Part shown: positions 54,361 through 64,000 of the stretch, in pieces
Layout: each line of letters opens with the position of its first letter
How positions within the stretch are numbered: the first letter of the stretch is position 1
The notes under the pieces: model-generated
Database searches by the model: none
The model's input: the letters and a program-made list of their open reading frames with translations, nothing else
Told to the model about the DNA's origin: nothing
Made by a program: the position numbers and the translations under genes
Assembly (NCBI GenBank): GCA_030847615.1
Contig: JAUMIR010000002.1
Span: forward strand, 239,959,809 to 240,023,808
DNA length: 64,000 bases
Source: Gambelia wislizenii
Taxonomy: Eukaryota > Chordata > Lepidosauria > Squamata > Crotaphytidae
Reading direction: 5' to 3'

Positions 54361-55723
54361 GGGCCTGTATAAACGGTGAAAAAAAATACAAACTGCATGC
54401 AAAAGATTGGTGATCTGTTCACATGGCCATTCGCAAACATATGTGTCATTCAGAAGGGGGGCAGCAAACTCACCCTAAAGTCCATTCACACCATGTCCGG
54501 GGCTTTGTACGGACTTTTCCAAAAGACCTGTATGGCTTGTGAACGTGTGACCATTTGACCACTCATGTTCGCACACAGGCAGCGTAATGTGATTGGCTGG
54601 ACGAGCACAGAGAGCAGAACTAGCAAAGAGGGAAAGCGCCTGTGACCACCATGTTGGATTTTCGGCTAAGCGAGGGTCCAGTAAGTCCATGAAATGGTGA
54701 TTATACTCTTTTTTCTATAAATACATAAAAACACCTGTGCACACAACAGGAAACATTTTAAAAAATGGTGGTGACAGATTTAAAATCACGAGTAAACCAC
54801 TCACAGCCACCAGCTGGCTAGAGGGTCATGCGGTGTTCAGTTGCCCTTGGCAAGTTCTTGCTGGCCTCCTCTCTTTCCCTCCCTCCGTGGCTCTGGAAAA
54901 CCCAATTCGAGTGAGCTTTTTTTTCCCCATGAGAAACTAACTACCCGTGCCTGGCACATCTCTCTCTTCCCCCCCCCCCACACACATGTGCATGTGTGCC
55001 TTAGGGGGCAAGAACACCCCTCTTCCAGTGCTGGGACTTGCAGAGGCCGCCAGAGGGAGGTGGAGGGGTCCAGCTGCTGCTGTTGCCCCTGCCCTCCATG
55101 TCCAGCATGAGGACTACCAGCAGCACTCAAGACAGCAGCACCAAGAAGCGACTCAGGAGCAGCGCCTTCATATTGGGTGCCCCATTGCCAGAGCCTCATC
55201 CTCCCCCTCTGCCAGCCTTGCCACTGAGTCTCCCACTGCTGCAGCCTTCACAGCAATGGCACCAGCCACCACCAGTGCCTCCGCCACCTTCTCTTCCACT
55301 ACCACCGTGGAGATTCAGCCGCTACTTCCCTTGCCATGGAGCAGGTGGCAGGGCTTGAGATGGGACACCTCGTAGCTTCCTCCTGGCGCTGGAGAGGAGC
55401 TCGGTGTAACAAAGCCAGGCTGGGAGCAAGGAGGAGGAGGAAGAGAAGTGGTTGTTGGCAGGGGAAGGAAGAGACAGCTGCCCTCTTTGGCCCCCACACC
55501 TTGTTGGGGGAGCTCGGGGAGCAGGGGAAGGAGACCGTGCAATGGAGGGGCTGCTAGGGAGGCCCCGAGCTCACTTGCCATGGACAGCTAGCTAGGGGGT
55601 CATGCAGAGTTTAGGGGGGAGTCTTAGCCATGTAGGTGGATTGCATCATTGCGAATGCCCGCCTTTTTGGAGGTGTTTGTATTATTTTGTATTATTTCCC
55701 CCTTGTATAGACAGGACCCTACC
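54361..55723. mobile_element. 1.36-kb TIR transposon with CpG-rich cargo, inserted in LINE
   Basis: Begins GGGCCTGTATAAACGG and ends near CTTGTATAGACAGGACCC, inverted ends at 54361 and 55701-55719. CTA occurs at 54358-54360 and 55724-55726, and removing the insert joins KSEVL to VFTRKW in frame. A 3-bp duplication fits PIF/Harbinger-like elements. The interior, 54990-55560, is GC- and CpG-rich with proline-rich and alanine/serine-rich frames (54947-55375, 55038-55358) and no transposase domain. Confidence 0.72.
54990..55560 (+). other. CpG-rich, low-complexity coding-like cargo
   Basis: The plus frame 55038-55358 has STKKRLRSSAFILGAPLPEP then a proline/leucine-rich tract. The overlapping frame 54947-55375 is alanine/serine/threonine-rich. 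Composition resembles a first exon of a regulatory gene or a CpG island captured by the transposon, but I recognise no specific gene. No start context or splice site is decisive. Confidence 0.35.
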
Positions 55724-56912
55724 CTAGTGTTTACTAGGAAATGGAGTACACATAAGTGGCAAATAAATGAACATCCAATTGAGCAGGTAAAATCTTACAA
55801 ATATTTGGGAGTGATTTTTCAGTCCTCAGGCTCCTGGAAAGCTCAATCCACTAATGACGTTGCAAATGCCCAGAGAAGTATCGAGTCACTTGTATCTTTC
55901 TTTTTTGTTGAAGGAAGTCAACATGTTCCATCATTTATACAGGTCTTCAATACTAAGGTATTGCCACAGATGTTATATGGTGCACAGTGGTGTGTATACA
56001 GTGATTTTGCTGTCATGGAATCCACACAGACAAAATTTTTGAGATCTATCCTTGGCCTTCCTAGTTGTGTGCCAAATGTACTTTTACATTTAGAAACAGG
56101 CCAAATGTCAATTGAGTCCCGGACATGGATCCTTAAATTAAATTTCTGGTTAAAAATGTTTTTTACCCCTGTAGCATTGGCTCCCTTGGTATTAACTGAT
56201 GGGTTTCATTCTAGGTGGGAAAAGATATTGGGTGAGAAACTAGTTAAATTGGGTTTCTCATGAACCACTATTTGGTAATGGGATATATGAAAACAAAAAA
56301 GGAAATATGTCAGCGTATTATAGACAATGAGTTGCGGTATCATGTAAGTGCGGCTACTGCATATCCTGAATTCAGAGACAGTGGTCAGGCTTTCTTGTTA
56401 GCAAGCCATTTGAATATTTTAACCCTCCCAAAATATAGAAAAGCATTTACCCTAGCAAAATTAATGTATTACCTTCAGCCTTGTTAGAGGGGAGGTATAA
56501 CAATGTCCCTTATGATGCACGCTTATGTCCTTGTGGAGCTGGCTCAGTGGAGATGATAGGACATGTATTGTTATATTGTTCCTTCTATAGTGGCTTCCGA
56601 CATACTTTTATTCATCCAGTTCTTCAAGGTATTTCTGGAAGAACTGATGAGTTTTATAAACACTGTTTGCAGGCAGATCAAAGTTCATTGTTAACAGTTA
56701 AAGTGGCCAGCTTTTGTGTTGCAGCACTCGCTTGTCAGCAAAAAATGACATCATAAAATTTTATAATGATCAACTTTTTAAATTTCTGCTTTCTATAAGG
56801 AAATTTTGACTTGTAATTTATAATATCTATTTTTATATAACTTTGATATTAATTTTTTCTGTTTGGTTTTATTTGTTTTATCTGATCTGTTGATCATAAT
56901 AAAAAAAATGAA
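55724..56912 (+). pseudogene. LINE ORF2 C-terminal part with CCHC-type motif, right part
   Basis: Three successive frames (to 56263, from 56260, from 56481) make one degenerate protein: VFTRKWSTHKWQINEHPIEQ, KSYKYLGVIF, then TKFLRSILGLPSCVPN, LHLETGQMSIESRTWILKL, and finally LCPCGAGSVEMIGHVLLYC, a Cys-Cys-His-Cys knuckle. Stop near 56756, then an AT-rich 3' UTR ending AATAAAAAAAATGAATGAA. Two frameshifts. The combination of YADD and a C-terminal CCHC fits several non-LTR clades (for example the I/Vingi group), so I leave the clade open. Confidence 0.75.
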
Positions 56913-56914
56913 TG

Positions 56915-57020
56915 AACTGCCCAACCTCACAGGGTTTTTGTGAGGATAAAGTGAGGAGAAGAGCAGTGAACTCTGCTCTGAGCCACTGGAAGATAAAAAT
57001 GCACTAAGTAAATAAATCTT
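56915..57020 (+). mobile_element. SINE/LINE 3' tail fragment
   Basis: AACTGCCCAACCTCACAGGG, TTTTTGTGAGGATAAAGTG and GAGCCACTGGAAGATAAAAATG..AAATAAATC: same tail as on the SINEs at 1577 and 35555. Confidence 0.55.
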
Positions 57021-57679
57021 GTGGAAGGTTACCCTTGGTGCAGATTAAAAAAAATACATGTATAATTAATCAATAAGCTCCCAGAAAGGCAAATAGGTTG
57101 CTGACCTGCTTATAAACTGAACCCAGCCAGTAGTCCAATCCCATGAAGCTCTCTGGTCTGTTCCATAAGTCATCTATCCTGCCTGATTTAACATTTAGTG
57201 GCTTTTTTCTTTGTCTCTTCCTATACTTCAACAGACCGCCAGTTGCAAAGCCAAAACAAGCCCTTGGAAAAGAATGGCCTTTTCATTCCTCATACCCAAG
57301 CAAGCAGTCATCCACATTGAGAAGGCCCCTAGCATTTAGCCCATTCTGGTCTCTTCCAAAAAATAAATAAATGCTGTACTGTTTTGCTTGCGGGGGAAGA
57401 CCACATCAATGAAGCTCAAGAAAACAACACCATAAAAGAGACGTTTGCTTTATTTTTATTTTCCTAGAATAGGCTGCTTAATGCAAGCCATTTGCAAGCT
57501 GTCAAGAAATCTTGAATGTGTATACACTTGAGTTTGCTCAAAATAGCAAGGCATTACCAGGGGGTCAAAGGTCATGAATAAGACTCCCAGAGAGAGAAAA
57601 GAGAGATGGGACAACAACATTGCTGTAAGTGTTCTGCCCCAGGAATGGAAAGACAACTCTACTTTGGGAACAAACATTC
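57021..57679. other. No recognised feature
   Basis: Frames at 57143-57370 and 57456-57677 (minus) have no domain. Appears unique. Confidence 0.4.
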
Positions 57680-57803
57680 AAGAGCTTGGGAACATTTTTT
57701 TTTTACTACAACTCCCAGAAAACCCCAGTTAGCAATGCCTGGCCAATGCTGGGTGGGAGCTTCTGAAAGTTATGGTCATAAATAACTTTTCCAAGCTCTT
57801 TTA
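57680..57803. mobile_element. Short hAT-like MITE
   Basis: AGAGCTTGGGAACATTTT at the left and ATAACTTTTCCAAGCTCTT at the right are inverted. The centre includes ACAACTCCCAGAAAACCCC. Confidence 0.72.
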
Positions 57804-58029
57804 ACATTGTATTTAGCATAGGTACAAAGGCATGGAAATTAAAACATGATTGTTTAATTGTTCGTATATTGTTTCTGCTCAGGTCTTAATTTTGGGAACG
57901 AAAATGAAAATTAATCACCAATGAATAGACACATGGCTGGAGCAGGCAATCTGGAGACTGATATGAATCCAGTCTGCAGTCTATTGCTACTTTACAAGGC
58001 TATCTTCCCAGCTTTAAGGTTAGAGTGTA

Positions 58030-58268
58030 CAGTTGTCACTTCATATTTGCTGGGGTTTAGTTCCAGGACCCTACCCCCCCCCCCGGATACCAAAATCCAT
58101 GAATCCTCAAGTCCCATTATATGCAATGGCATAGCAAAATGGTGTCCCTTATATAAGATGAAAAAAATCAAGGTTTGCTTTTAAGCTTATTATTTTTTAA
58201 AGAATATTTTCAAGCTGTGAATACTTAAATCTGTGGGTACCAAATGTGTGGATACGGAGGGACAACTA
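58030..58268. mobile_element. Pogo/Tigger-like MITE (CAGTTGTCCC family)
   Basis: CAGTTGTCACTTCATATTTG and GATACGGAGGGACAACTA with TA on both sides. Nearly collinear with 10966-11194 (GGATACCAAAATCC, TATATGCAATGGCATAGC, TATATAAGATG). Clearly the same family. Confidence 0.88.
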
Positions 58269-58477
58269 TACTGTACTTGTAAAAGCTTAGATGAAACAGA
58301 TCTGCCTCTCTCCAAGGTTCCCTTTGGTTTACAATGCTATGAGCACTATTGACAACAGGAAGGAGCCTCCATAGAAAGAGGAGAAGCTGAAAACAGTGCA
58401 GCCAACATTGGTCTCATGCAGATTTAAGTTCTCACTGGGGTTGTTGTTGTTGTTTCAAGATTTTAAAGTCAGTTAGA

Positions 58478-61400
58478 TTTTGTTTTTTTGTTTTTTTGAA
58501 TTATTTTTATTAACCAGTTTCAATATTCAGCAATCATTAATAATAACATATCAAACATCAGAACAAGCAGCAGTGTGTGATCTCATTCCCTTTGTAACAT
58601 TCCTATTTCCCTCTAAAATAAACATGGTAAGTTTTGTATATATTGTATATATTAACATTGCTTTAAGTTTATATATTGTATATGTTTTATATACATTTTA
58701 CTTATTACATTTTTATCTAATTATCTGCTTTGATTATCTCCACTTATATTATTTGTATATCTATATTCCCATTTAACTTAAAATCATACATTCTTTCGTT
58801 CATTTTGTCCTTTCATTCACCCATCTTCTCCGCTCTCCTTCCAATCTAACTTCCTATCTGGCTTTCCCAACTTTGTATTTGCACATCTGATGTTGTTGTT
58901 CAAACAATTGTATTTCATACATTTATTTCTCCTTTGTCATCACTGATTATTCTTGTTCATTTCAATTGCTTATTTTGTGCGCTTTTCTCTTTCTCCTTTC
59001 CCCTTTATTTCACCCTGTTTTGTTTCTTCCTATTCTTCTTATTGTTTTAAGTCATTTGAAGTTTATATATTATATATTAAATATCAAATTTATGCTTTTT
59101 AACATTTCATACTCCTAAATTATCTGTTACTTTGTTTCATCCAGATATGTTAAATACATTGTTTATATGTTTTCTTTTTCCTTTTCTTCTCTTTTTCTTT
59201 CTTCCCCGCCTTCCTTTCTCTACCTTTGTTAATTCAATGTGAGTCTTAAAAGAATTTTCTTTGTAATCGTTGTATTTTTCTCTTTTTTGTATGTGTGTGT
59301 GTGTGTGTGTTTTTATATTTAACATTTTTCTGCTCCCTTACCTTCTTCTTTGTTTTTCTCCTTTATATCTGATTCACCATTAAGTTGTTTTATGATTCAT
59401 TCTAGCTTCCATATATTCTGAAAGCATTCTCCAACCCAACACAAATTTTTCTATGTTTTTTCCCTTAAGTAGTATTGATAGTTTATCCATTTCTACCATT
59501 TCAAACAGCTTCTCCAGCCACTGGTCCATTGTTGGTAATTCTTTCTGTTTCCATTTGCTGGCATAGATTATTCTTGCAGCTGCTGTCATGCAAAAGATCA
59601 TTTTCCCATGTTGTTTGTCTAAATCTTCATCCATCATTCCCAATAAAAATATTTCTGGATTTAAAGGAAGTGTTATCCCTAGGATTTCTTGTATTTTCCT
59701 CTGTATTCTTTTCCAGCATTTCTTCACCTCTTCGCAGCTCCACCAGAGATGAAAAAATGTTCCTTTTTTGTTCTCACATTACCAGCAGTTTGGCTTTACA
59801 TTTTTGTACATTTTTGCTAATTTCTCTGGTGTTAGGTGCCACCTAAAATACATTTTGTATACATTCTCCCTAATACTCTGTGACAGAGTATACTTCATTC
59901 TTTTTGTCCACATTTTTTCCCATTGGTTTAGTTCTATCGAATGCCCGATGTTTTGTGCCCAGGTTATAATACTTTGTTTAATTATTTCTTCCTCAGTATC
60001 CCATTTCAATAGTAGTTTATAAAATCGAGATATCATGTTTTTATTTCCAATTTGAGTGGTTTTTTCCCAATTTGACTTCTCCATTTCAATTCCCTCTAAC
60101 TTCGTATCTATCCTGTATCTCTCTTTTAGCTGCTTATATAAATACCAGTGACAAGTGATGTTTTCTTTCTCCAATTCCTCTTGGGTTTTGATCCTACAGT
60201 TCTTTCTTCCTACCCATATAATATCTTTATATGAAATCCATTTGCCTGAAGGTACGCCTTCTCTGCTATATAGCGCTTCGTGTGGTGATACCCATGATGG
60301 TATTTTTGGGCGTAATCTGTTTTTATGTTTCTTCCATACTTTTAGAAACAATTTTCTAATAAAGTGATTGTTGAAATCTTTATTGATTCTATCTTTATTA
60401 TAAAACAGATATGCGTGCCAGCCGAACCAGTTATTATCACCTTCTATTTTTAGTAATCTTTTATCTTCTAATGTAACCCAATCTTTCATCCAAAGGAGAC
60501 AGCATGCCTCATAATAAATTCTTAGATTTGGGACGCTTAACCCTCCTCTTTCCTTAGCATCTTGTAGAATTTTCATCTTAAATCTGGGTTTTTCCCCTGT
60601 CCATATATATTTTGAGATATCTGATTGCCAATCTTTGAATATTTTCTCGTTATGTATTATTGGAATCGTCTGGAACAGGTACATCAATTTTGGTAATATC
60701 ATCATTTTAATTACAGCAATTCTGCCCAGAATGGAGAGTCTTAAGTTTTGTCAATTCGTCAAATCCTTCTTGATTTCTATCCATGTTTTCTTGTAATTAT
60801 TTTGGAATAACTGAATTTTTATTCGTAACTTCGATTCCCAAGTAGCATGCTTTCTTCACTACTTTCGAACCTGAGATTTTCATTCATTCCATTCTTTCTT
60901 TCATTGTCATGTTTTTGATGATTATTACTGTTTTTTCATCATTTACTTTTAATCCTGTTAATGATTCAAATTCTTTCAAAACCTTCATTAATGTTATAAT
61001 TCCATTTATTGGATCGCCTAATGAAATGACCAGATCATCCACATACATTCTTAGTTCGTATTCCATTTTTCCACTCTTAATACCTTGGATGTTATCTTCT
61101 TCTTTAATTCTTTTACTTAGCAGTTCCATAATTAATATAAATAAGAGAAGAGATAAGGGGCACCTCTGTCTTGTACCTTTTCAAATTTGTAGCTCCTTTG
61201 TTTTCTCACCATTGACTATCAGTTTTGCTGTCTGGGAATTGTAAATCGCTTTAATCCAATTGTAAATTTTTGCCCAGCATTAATTTGTTTGAGGACCTCC
61301 TGTAATATTAGCCAATTTACATTATCGAAGGCCTTCTCTATATCCAAGAAGATTAATGCTAATTTTTTATCCGTATGGTTCTCCGCTAGTTCTATCAAAT

Positions 61401-63029
61401 TCAGCACATGTCTTGTAATATCTCATAGGTATCTCCCTGGTAGGAAGCCTCTTTGTTCTTCACCAATCCATTCTGCCAGAACCTTCTTCACTCTATGGGC
61501 TAATATATTTGCAAATATTTTGTAGTCAACATTGAGCAAATATATTGATCGATAGTTTCTTGGTTCTTGTGGGTCGCGATTTTCTTTGTGGATCTGTGTG
61601 ATGTTAGCCTGTTCCCATGTTTGGGGATAACTTCCTATCTTGATTGAATCTAAATGTCTTCTTTAGTGGTAATAGTAATTGATCTTCCATAGCTTTATAA
61701 TATTTTGGGGTAACTCCATCTGGACCTGGTGTTTTGTCTGTCTTTAATTTTCCTATAATTTCGGTAATTTCCATAATAGTTATTGGTTGATTTAAGCTTT
61801 GTTCTTGTTCTTTTGAAAACTTAGGTAAATTCTGCTTTCCTAAGAAGGTTTGTAAATTCCCATTGTGAATATGTCGTTTCCCATACAATGTTGCAAAAAA
61901 AATTCTAAAACATGTCTTTATTTTTTCCTGATCAGAGACGATTTCATTCCCTTCTTTCACTTTTTCAATATAGTTTCTGTTCCTTAGTTTCCTAAGTTTA
62001 TATGCAAGCCATCTCCCTGGCTTATTTGCGTGCTCAAAATATGATTGCTTTATATATTTTAGTTTTTTCTGCATTTCTTCCATTATATCCATTGACAGCT
62101 GTTTCTGTAAAAATTTGATTTCAGTAATAATTTATTTTTTGGATGGGTCAAGTTGTAATTGTTTCTCTTTCTGTCTAATATCTTCTTTAATTTTTTGAGT
62201 TCTCTCATTTTTCTTTCTGTTTATTTCGATATTTTGCTGGATAAAGAAACCATGCATAATTGCCTTAGATGCTTCCCATACCGTAATCATGTCTGATTCC
62301 TTCCCCAAATTTTCATCAATTTACCATTTCAATGTTTGCTTTGCTTTTGTTATTATGTCTTTTCTCTGTAGTAAATAATCATTTAGTCTCCAATTGTATC
62401 TTTTTTCCTTCCTTTTATTTCCATTATCACAGGATTATGGTCTGTCCATAATCTTGGCAGAATTTCTACTTTATGTATCTCTTTACACATGTTTTTAGAA
62501 GTCATAAAAAAGTCAATCCTTGAGAATGAATTGTGTCTTCCTGAAAAAAAGGTATAGTCTCTGGCATGCTCATATTTAAATCTCCATGCGTCTATCAGTG
62601 ACAAATTTTCTACCATGACTTTGAAAGATTTTGGCAGCTTTCCTTGAGTTTTTTAAACTCCTTTTGGCGTTTTTTTTGTTGATTTCTGGGGATATTACTC
62701 CATTCCAATCTCCGCAGATCAGCAGATTTTCATACTCATCGTCCAGTATTTTTTCCATAAGGTTTTGATAAAACTCACTTTTTTTATCCACCTGGGCATA
62801 TATTCCTACAATTAGCATTTTCTTTTGTGTTATGATTCCTTCAATTCCTATAAAGTGTCCATCTGGATCCTTAAATAGTTCTTTTGCTTGTATTTCTTGT
62901 TTCGCATATACTGTATTACTACTCCTCTCTTTTTTGCCTTAGCCTCTGTCACAAATTCATTTCCTAATTTCTTATTCTTCAGTAGGTGTGTATCTGTTTG
63001 TCTTATATGGGTTTCTTGTAGGCATATTA
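58478..63029 (-). pseudogene. L1-type LINE, long ORF2 relic
   Basis: Reading right to left: endonuclease from 63021 (CLQETHI, then GDWN, SRIDFF and DHNP motifs to about 62383); linker; reverse transcriptase fingers (62092-61604, KTPGPDGVTPKYYK); palm with LIFLDIEKAFDNVNW (61407-61219) and YVDDLVIS (61129-60884); C-terminal domain in a 308-codon open frame (60705-59779) with MYLFQTIPI, IWTGEKPRF, GGLSVPNLRIYYEACCL and PNCW; then the C-terminal cysteine region and stop at 59380. A long T-rich 3' UTR and a reverse poly-A near 58478-58500 end it. Many frameshifts and stops; ORF1 and the true 5' end lie outside. The palm aspartates are present. Confidence 0.95.
59291..59310. repeat. (GT)n microsatellite in L1 3' UTR
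   Basis: Ten GT units in the 3' UTR of the L1. Confidence 0.92.
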
Positions 63030-63100
63030 CAGTTGTCCCTCGACATTCGTGGCTTTCACACTTGCGGTTTTGATTATTCGCGATTTAGCCCCAGCCCCTT
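63030..63100. mobile_element. Pogo/Tigger-like left terminus inserted in L1
   Basis: CAGTTGTCCCTCGACATTCG starts directly after TA (63028-63029) and ends the L1 endonuclease match. The following GGCTTTCACACTTGCGG and TTTTGATTATTCGCG resemble pogo-type MITE interiors. The right terminus lies outside the window. Confidence 0.75.
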
Positions 63101-63109
63101 AGAGAACGC

Positions 63110-64000
63110 TGCCAAGAGGTGGGGCAACCTCCTGCCTGCACCTTCTCCAGCCTTCCAGAGGTGGTTCTGGGGCTTCAAAGCCCCGGAGTCTACTCAGGAA
63201 GGCCGGGGGGTGGGGCAGGCAGCCTCCCTCCCTTTGCCTTTCCCAGCCTTCCTAAGGGGACTCCGAGGCTTCTAAGATACAGAATCCCCTCAGGAAGGCC
63301 AGGGAGAGGCTGGGAAGCTTCCCTCCCACCAACCCGCTGCCTTCCCCAGCCTTCCTAAGCCAGCTCCGGGGCTCCAAAGCCCCGGAGGCCGCTCAGAAAG
63401 CCTCCTCCCCGCCCACCCGCTGCCTTCCCCAGCCTTCCTGAGGGGACTCCAAGGCTTCTAAGCCCCGGAGTCCACTCAGGAAGGGCAGGGAGAGAAAGAC
63501 AGCCGCCCGCCTGCTGCCTTCCCCGGCCTTTTTAAGCGGGCTCCGGGGGTCCAAAGCCCCGGCGTCCGCTTTGGAAGGCCGGAGAGAGGCAGTGCAGCCT
63601 CCTCCCCGCCCGCCCGCTCGCCACCCACACGCAGCCTCCCACCCACCCACACACTGCCTTCCCTGGCCTTTCTCAGCGGGGTCCGGGGCTTTGGAGCCCC
63701 GGAGCCCGCTGAGAAAGGCCGGGGAGAGGCAGCGCAGCCTCCTCCCCACCCACCCACCCACCCGCCCACCCACTCACCCGCCCGCCCGCTGCTGTCCCTG
63801 GCCTTCCAAAGTGGGTGTCGGGGCTCTAAAGCCCTGGCACCCGCTTCAGAAGTCCAGAGAGAGGCAGTGCAGCCTCCTCTCCACCCACACGCTGCCTTCC
63901 CCGGCCTTTCTGAGTAGGGTCCAGGGCTCCAAAGCCCTGTAGTCCTCTGAGAAAGGCCGGGGAGAGGCAGCGCAGCCTCCTCTCTGCCCACACGCTGCTA
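63110..64000. repeat. GC-rich tandem array of hairpin units
   Basis: At least eight units start near 63152, 63245, 63349, 63432, 63526, 63665, 63800 and 63904. Each has a left arm CCTTTCTCAGCGGGGTCCGG type, a loop GGCTCCAAAGCCCCGG type and a right arm CCCGCTGAGAAAGGCC type, so every unit can fold into a stem. Spacers are CAGCCTCCTCCCC-rich and CCCACC-rich. The long open frames here (for example 63476-63991 minus) are a by-product of GC-rich tandem sequence. The array runs off the window. Confidence 0.85.

Noticed and set aside
54737..55375. Intact host gene exon inside the inserted transposon
   Set aside because: Overlapping frames, low complexity, no clear start or splice sites. Kept only as a cargo hypothesis.
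63393..63991. Long proline/glycine/arginine-rich frames in the 3' end of the window
   Set aside because: They are produced by the GC-rich hairpin array and are open in several frames.
1..64000. CRISPR arrays, operons, prokaryotic promoters
   Set aside because: No regular spacer-repeat array exists, and the repeat content is that of a vertebrate nuclear genome.

Overview
This window looks like gene-poor, intergenic or intronic nuclear DNA from a squamate reptile, most likely a lizard. The basis is the mix of interspersed repeats: SINEs with a 5S rRNA-like head (5S-Sauria type), tRNA-headed Sauria-type SINEs, BovB/RTE 3' ends, CR1 and L2 LINEs, a long L1, Penelope-like elements, and many short DNA transposons with terminal inverted repeats (TIRs). 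I read both strands and found no convincing host-gene exon. Every open frame with recognisable protein similarity belongs to a retroelement, and the other long frames lie in repeats or in low-complexity DNA.

Layout. 0-9 kb: L2 and CR1 tails, a clean hAT-type element with a perfect 8-bp target duplication (4.0-4.2 kb), a truncated large TIR element (5 kb), and a Penelope-like GIY-YIG retroelement split by another DNA transposon (6.6-8.0 kb). 9-20 kb: a TIR element with a TAG duplication (9.5-10.0 kb), a BovB LINE interrupted by a pogo/Tigger-like element (10.8-11.8 kb), Sauria and 5S SINEs, and a non-repetitive stretch at 17.8-18.3 kb with strong X-box and DR1-like sites. 19-28 kb: nested SINEs, more TIR elements, a ~300-bp palindrome at 24.65 kb, and two fold-back repeats with hammerhead-like motifs. 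28-47 kb: L2 and CR1 fragments (the best is a 231-codon CR1 ORF2 C-terminus at 34.4-35.1 kb), an L2 reverse transcriptase relic (40.7-41.3 kb), and nested insertions. 47-58 kb: SINEs, a Penelope-like tail, an L2 fragment, and an unassigned LINE whose reading frame is split by a 1.36-kb transposon with CpG-rich cargo (54.2-56.9 kb). 58.5-63.0 kb: a minus-strand L1 with endonuclease, reverse transcriptase, C-terminal domain and poly-A tail, all broken by stops and frameshifts. 63.0-64.0 kb: a pogo-type TIR inside that L1, followed by a GC-rich tandem array of hairpins that runs off the window.

The elements do not form a pathway. Their interest is in insertion chronology, defined by who interrupts whom, and in structural motifs. 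The best candidates for something under-described are (1) the CTGANGA-stem-GAAA hammerhead-like architecture shared by three unrelated-looking repeats, one of them directly downstream of a Penelope-type coding relic; (2) the transposon-borne CpG-rich cargo at 54.4-55.7 kb; (3) the hairpin minisatellite at 63.1-64 kb; and (4) the candidate regulatory block at 17.8-18.3 kb.
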